This document shows positions 59,571 to 64,000 of a DNA stretch of 64,000 nucleotides, piece by piece. The notes below the pieces were generated by a model that worked only from the letters and a program-made list of their open reading frames with translations, ran no database searches and was not told where the DNA came from. Numbering within the stretch: position 1 is the first letter of the stretch; the number at the start of each line of letters is the position of its first letter. This DNA is from Oleiharenicola sp. (lineage in GTDB: Bacteria; Verrucomicrobiota; Verrucomicrobiia; Opitutales; Opitutaceae): positions 56,962 to 120,961 of the forward strand of contig JANYDW010000048.1 in the NCBI GenBank assembly GCA_025363455.1. The letters are read 5' to 3'. A program made the translations under genes and the position numbers.

Positions 59571-60773
59571 TCACGACACCGGCGCGATCGTCTCGGCCAC
59601 GGGCACGCGGTAGGCCTTCAGCGCCGGGACCATCCCGCCCAGCACGCACAACCCGACGAACACCGCCGGACCCCACCAGAAAACCGGGTTCCACTTGAGC
59701 GGCTCCAGCACGACGCCCGTTTGTGCCTGGATTATTCCGGCCACGCCGATCGCCAGCGCGGCAAAAACCGCGAAGCCTGCGACGGAACCGAGTAGGCCGA
59801 TCGCCGCCGCCTCGCCCACGACCGCGCCGAAAATCGTCCGGCGCCGCGCCCCGAGCGCGCGCAATATGGCGATGTCGCGCGCCCGGGCGCTCATCGAGTT
59901 GTAGATGCTCACCAGTACGGAGGCCGACGCCACTGCGACGACGAGCCATGCGACCAGCGTCAGCACCTTGTCCACCCAGCTGATCTTGTTGAACAGGTCC
60001 GCCACGATCGCGCCGATGGGATACGCGAAGGTCAGCCGGCCGCCCGAGGCGTTGAGCTGGTTGTTGAGCATCAACCCGGCTGTCGGTGCGCGAAGCTGGA
60101 GGAGCACCGCGCTCAGCTCAGTCGCGGCGAGTGGGTTGTGTCCCTTCATCGTCTGCACGCCCTCGAGCGGAATCCAGATCACGCGGTCCACCGGCGTGCC
60201 CGTCGGCTCCAGTACACCCACAACCGAGTAGACCTCGTCGTGCTGCGCCTTCGGGTCAAAGGCGAGCCCGTGGTACGGCTTGAACGTCGTGCCAACCTTC
60301 CAGCCCAGTTGCTTCGCGGCATAGGCGCCGACGACGGCCTCCATCGCGCCGAGTTTGAAATTCCGCCCGTCCGACGCGAACGCGTAGTGCCGGCCGGTCA
60401 CGGGCTCGATGTCGGCGAACAGCTGCTCGACCGTGCCAACGATCCGCCAGCCCTGAAAATTGTCGCCCAACGCGATGGGGATCGCCGCCTTTACCGCCGG
60501 GTGGCGCCGGATCATCTCGAAGTCCTTCGACTCGATGTTGCCCGGTGACGCCTCGAGATGGAAAATGGCGTTGAGCACGAGCTGGAGTTTGGAACCGCGC
60601 GCGCCCAACACGGCGTCGAAGCCCGAGTTGGTCGCGGCGAACACGACCTGCGACTGGGTCTTGACGACCCACACGGTCAGCAGCAGCCCGGCGGCGAGCG
60701 CGATGCTGCCCGCCGTCACGAGCGTGGAGAGCGCGTGCTGGCGGAGGGAGCGATAGATGAGGTTAAAGATCAT
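59571..60773 (-). CDS. ABC transporter permease, FtsX/MacB type
   Basis: MIFNLIYRSLRQHALSTLVTAGSIALAAGLLL, C-terminal SVLVSIYNSMSARARDIAILRALGARRRTIFGAVVGEA. Confidence 0.9.
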   Translation of the reverse strand: MIFNLIYRSLRQHALSTLVTAGSIALAAGLLLTVWVVKTQSQVVFAATNSGFDAVLGARGSKLQLVLNAIFHLEASPGNIESKDFEMIRRHPAVKAAIPIALGDNFQGWRIVGTVEQLFADIEPVTGRHYAFASDGRNFKLGAMEAVVGAYAAKQLGWKVGTTFKPYHGLAFDPKAQHDEVYSVVGVLEPTGTPVDRVIWIPLEGVQTMKGHNPLAATELSAVLLQLRAPTAGLMLNNQLNASGGRLTFAYPIGAIVADLFNKISWVDKVLTLVAWLVVAVASASVLVSIYNSMSARARDIAILRALGARRRTIFGAVVGEAAAIGLLGSVAGFAVFAALAIGVAGIIQAQTGVVLEPLKWNPVFWWGPAVFVGLCVLGGMVPALKAYRVPVAETIAPVS

Positions 60774-60819
60774 TGTTTATCGCCACGGATAAAATCCATG
60801 AATAACCGACCCATTACCT

Positions 60820-60918
60820 CGATCGTCATTCTGATCCCGCGGCCGCGGGAGTAGAATCCAAGCAGGCGGCGTAACCTGCGTCTCGTCCTTGGATCCTTCG
60901 CTTCGCTCAGGATGACGG
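60820..60918. repeat. family D palindromic repeat between the ABC permease and ATPase genes
   Basis: cgtcattctgatcccgcggccgcgggagtagaatccaag...cttggatccttcgcttcgctcaggatgacgg. Confidence 0.85.
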
Positions 60919-60949
60919 TGGCAAAAGGTGACGCTTGGCCTCGGGTGTT

Positions 60950-61618
60950 TCATGGGACTGCACAGTTTAAGACGGCGAAGTCCTGCACCTGTTCGAACTG
61001 CCCCAGCACCCCCTCGTCGTGGCTCACGAGCAGGAGGGCGGCGCCGTTCTCGCGGCAGACTTCGCGAATGAGGGCGAGCGCCTCGCGGGCGTTGCGGGCG
61101 TCGAGGTTGCCGGTGGGCTCGTCGGCGAGGACGAGCTTCGGCCGGTTGGCCAGCGCGCGGGCGACGGCAACGCGCTGCTGCTGGCCGGTCGAGAGCTGGC
61201 GCGGAAAATGTCCGAGCTTGTCGCCAAGCCCCACGCGTCTCAACAGCGCCTCCGCGTGCGCCCGGTCCACCCCGCGGCCGAAGGCCATGCCGAACTCAAC
61301 GTTCTCCAGGACGGTGTGCCCCTGAAGCAGGTTGAAGGTCTGGAAGATGTAGCCGATCGTCTCGGCCCGCAGGCGGTCCCGGGCCGCCTCGCCCAGCGTC
61401 GCAACCTCCCGGCCGTCGAGAGTGATCGAGCCGCCGTCCGCGGCGAGAATGCCGGCAATGAGATGGAGAAAGGTCGTCTTGCCCGAGCCACTCTCGCCGC
61501 GCAGGGCCAGCTGCGCTCCCGCCACGAGCGAGAACTCCGCGACGTCCACCACCCGGTGGGTGCCTCCGCCAGGCAGGGCGAAGGCCTTCAACAAATCATG
61601 CGCAGCAAGGAGCAACAT
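60950..61618 (-). CDS. ABC transporter ATP-binding protein, LolD-like
   Basis: [55 protein letters not shown] 61618 preferred over the longer ORF. Confidence 0.92.
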   Translation of the reverse strand: MLLLAAHDLLKAFALPGGGTHRVVDVAEFSLVAGAQLALRGESGSGKTTFLHLIAGILAADGGSITLDGREVATLGEAARDRLRAETIGYIFQTFNLLQGHTVLENVEFGMAFGRGVDRAHAEALLRRVGLGDKLGHFPRQLSTGQQQRVAVARALANRPKLVLADEPTGNLDARNAREALALIREVCRENGAALLLVSHDEGVLGQFEQVQDFAVLNCAVP

Positions 61619-61751
61619 TGGCGGACTAATTGGAATATACAGGCAGCCCGAGGCGGCGTCATACGTCAATGGGTTACCAACCCTACCAAGGAATTTGAAC
61701 TGGCCACCACGAAGCACCATGGCACATTCGCGACCAATTAATTCTACCCCT

Positions 61752-64000
61752 ATGCTAAAAACACACCCTTGGAAACAGGCGGTCGTTCTGGCCGCTGCAT
61801 TGGCTGCGTCCGCCGTCCCCGCCTTCGCCGGCGAAGCTGACATCAAGATCCCTGACCTCACGCACGTCCATTTCGACGGACTCGGGGGCATCACGGGCAT
61901 CACCCTGATGTATCTGGGCATATTGATCTGCGCGATCGGCGCGGTCTTCGGTCTCGTACAGTACAAGGAGACCAAGGCCCTGCAGGTGCACCAGTCGATG
62001 GCCTCCGTCTCCCACATGATCTGGGAAACCTGCAAGACCTACCTCTTCACGCAGGGCAAGTTCCTGGCCATCCTCTGGGTGCTCATCGGCGCGTGCATGG
62101 TCTACTACTTCGGGGTGCTCCAGCACAATTCCCCCGTCAACGTCGTCGTCATCCTCCTCGCCTCGGTCCTCGGCATCCTCGGCTCCTACGGCGTGGCGTG
62201 GTTCGGCATCCGCATCAACACGGTCGCCAATTCGCGCACGGCCTTTTCCGCCCTCAAGGGCAACGCGCTCAACACGCTCTTCATCCCGCTGCGCTCGGGC
62301 ATGAGCGTCGGCCTGCTGCTGGTCTGTGTTGAGCTGTTCTTCATGATCTGCATCCTCGTGTTCCTCCCGCGGGAACTCGTCGGTCCCTGCTTCATCGGCT
62401 TCGCCATCGGTGAATCCCTCGGCGCCTCTGTCCTCCGCATTTGCGGCGGCATCTTCACCAAGATCGCCGATATCGGCTCCGACCTGATGAAGATTGTCTT
62501 CAAGTTGCCCGAGGACGACCCGAAGAACCCGGGCGTCATCGCGGACTGCACCGGCGACAACGCCGGCGACTCCGTCGGCCCGACGGCCGACGGCTTCGAG
62601 ACCTATGGCGTGACTGGCGTCGCACTCATCTCCTTCCTCGCCCTCGCGCTCGTCGATAACCAGGAGCTCTGCGCCATGCTCATCGTCTGGCTCTTTACGA
62701 TGCGCGCGCTCATGATCGTCACCTCGCTCGCCTCCTACTTCATCAACGAGGTTCTCTCCAAGGCGAAGTATGGCAGCTTGAAGGATTTTGACTACGAGGC
62801 GCCGCTCACCCACCTCGTCTGGATCACCTCGGCGGTGTCCATCGGCATCACGTTCGTGGCTTCCTACTTCCTGCTCGCCCACCAAGCCGGCATCAATCCC
62901 GCCCTGTGGTGGGTGCTCTCCGTCATCATCAGCTGCGGCACGGTCGCCGGCGCGCTGATCCCGGAGTTCACCAAGGTCTTCGTCAGCACGAACAGCCGCC
63001 ACGTGAAGGAAGTCACCAACTGCTCCAAGCACGGCGGCGCCTCGCTCAACATCCTCTCCGGCCTCGTCGCCGGCAACATGTCGGCCTTCTGGATGGGCCT
63101 GGTCATCATGCTGCTGATGGCCGCCTCGTATTACTTCTCGCAGAACGACGCTCTGATCCACCTGATGCCGGCCAAGTTCGCCTTCGCCGCGCCGATCTTC
63201 GCCTTTGGTCTCGTGGCCTTCGGCTTCCTCGGCATGGGCCCGGTCACCATTGCCGTGGACAGCTACGGCCCGGTAACGGACAACGCCCAGAGCGTGTACG
63301 AACTGTCCCAGATCGAAGAGGTCCCGGCGATCAAGGAGGAGATCAAGCGCGACTTCGGCTTCGATGCCGACTTCCACACGGCCAAGGACAACCTCGAGAA
63401 GAACGACGGAGCCGGGAACACGTTCAAGGCGACCGCGAAGCCCGTGCTCATCGGCACGGCCGTGGTCGGGGCCACGACCATGATCTTCGCCATCATCGTG
63501 TCGCTCACCAATGGGCTCGATCCGGCGCTGGTCACGAAGCTTTCGATTTTGCATCCGCCGTTCCTGTTGGGCCTGGTCGCCGGCGGCGCGGTCATTTACT
63601 GGTTCACCGGAGCCAGCATCCAGGCCGTCACCACCGGTGCCTATCGCGCCGTCGAGTTCATCAAGGCCAACATTCGGCTCGACGATTCGGTGAAGAAAGC
63701 CTCCACCGAAGACTCGAAGAAGGTGGTCGGCATCTGCACCCAGTACGCTCAGCAAGGCATGTTCAACATCTTCCTGGTCGTGTTCTTCGCCACGCTCGGA
63801 TTCTCCTTCCTGGATGAATACTTCTTCATCGGGTACCTGATCTCGATCGCGCTCTTCGGCCTGTATCAGGCGATCTTCATGGCGAACGCGGGCGGAGCCT
63901 GGGACAACGCGAAGAAGATCGTCGAGACCGAATTGAAGGCGAAGGGCACGCCGCTCCACGACGCCACGGTGGTCGGCGACACCGTCGGCGATCCGTTCAA
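61752..64000 (+). CDS. hppA: membrane-bound ion-translocating pyrophosphatase, 3'-truncated by window edge (absent from ORF track)
   Basis: Hand translation MLKTHPWKQAVVLAAALAASAVPAFAG...DDPKNPGVIADCTGDNAGDSVGPTADGFETYGVTGVALISF...GNTFKATAKPVLIGTAVVGATTM...; open to the window end. Confidence 0.93.
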   Translation, partial: MLKTHPWKQAVVLAAALAASAVPAFAGEADIKIPDLTHVHFDGLGGITGITLMYLGILICAIGAVFGLVQYKETKALQVHQSMASVSHMIWETCKTYLFTQGKFLAILWVLIGACMVYYFGVLQHNSPVNVVVILLASVLGILGSYGVAWFGIRINTVANSRTAFSALKGNALNTLFIPLRSGMSVGLLLVCVELFFMICILVFLPRELVGPCFIGFAIGESLGASVLRICGGIFTKIADIGSDLMKIVFKLPEDDPKNPGVIADCTGDNAGDSVGPTADGFETYGVTGVALISFLALALVDNQELCAMLIVWLFTMRALMIVTSLASYFINEVLSKAKYGSLKDFDYEAPLTHLVWITSAVSIGITFVASYFLLAHQAGINPALWWVLSVIISCGTVAGALIPEFTKVFVSTNSRHVKEVTNCSKHGGASLNILSGLVAGNMSAFWMGLVIMLLMAASYYFSQNDALIHLMPAKFAFAAPIFAFGLVAFGFLGMGPVTIAVDSYGPVTDNAQSVYELSQIEEVPAIKEEIKRDFGFDADFHTAKDNLEKNDGAGNTFKATAKPVLIGTAVVGATTMIFAIIVSLTNGLDPALVTKLSILHPPFLLGLVAGGAVIYWFTGASIQAVTTGAYRAVEFIKANIRLDDSVKKASTEDSKKVVGICTQYAQQGMFNIFLVVFFATLGFSFLDEYFFIGYLISIALFGLYQAIFMANAGGAWDNAKKIVETELKAKGTPLHDATVVGDTVGDPF

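Noticed and set aside
61755-63959. 734-aa minus-strand ORF in the ORF track
   Set aside because: Antisense to the clearly coding membrane pyrophosphatase; low-complexity Asp/Glu/His/Arg-rich translation typical of the complement of a GC-rich gene.
1-64000. CRISPR array, rRNA or tRNA genes
   Set aside because: No regularly spaced direct repeats and no recognisable tRNA or rRNA sequence seen; palindromic elements present are irregularly spaced REP-like repeats. A tRNAscan/Infernal run would be needed to exclude tRNAs formally.

Overview
The window reads as a GC-rich chromosomal segment. Gene content and paralogue style (two large TonB receptors, many VPDGG/pseudopilin-type proteins, homospermidine pathway) suggest a Verrucomicrobia/Opitutaceae-like bacterium; that assignment is inference. 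Most of it is core genome: the 3' part of an Mla (MCE) lipid-transport operon, a dispersed arginine cluster (argG, argF, argD, argB, argJ, argC) with ornithine decarboxylase and homospermidine synthase embedded, rplM-rpsI, CCA-adding enzyme, transaldolase, purE, putA, a DctA/GltP-type symporter, an actP/DUF485 pair, PEPCK(GTP), and a membrane pyrophosphatase running off the right edge. The pyrophosphatase is absent from the supplied ORF track because it has no stop in the window. The best candidate for something undescribed is a three-gene set at about 8.4-12.0 kb: a membrane-anchored OppA-type substrate-binding protein, a LytS-type histidine kinase and a LytTR regulator. A 13-nt G tract sits exactly at the SBP/kinase junction. 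Its length decides whether the SBP reads through out of frame (13 G, as given), is fused in frame to the kinase (12 G), or stops at an ATGA overlap with the kinase start (11 or 14 G). Other points of interest are several families of (sometimes nested) palindromic intergenic repeats at operon junctions, a low-GC hypothetical-gene island with a possible integrase remnant at its edge, an ECF sigma operon whose second gene carries a duplicated 35-aa motif, a bactofilin-like/RDD fusion, a DUF3299/ABC/His-rich transporter neighbourhood, and a divergent mPPase. All calls come from reading sequence and translated ORFs; no database search was run.
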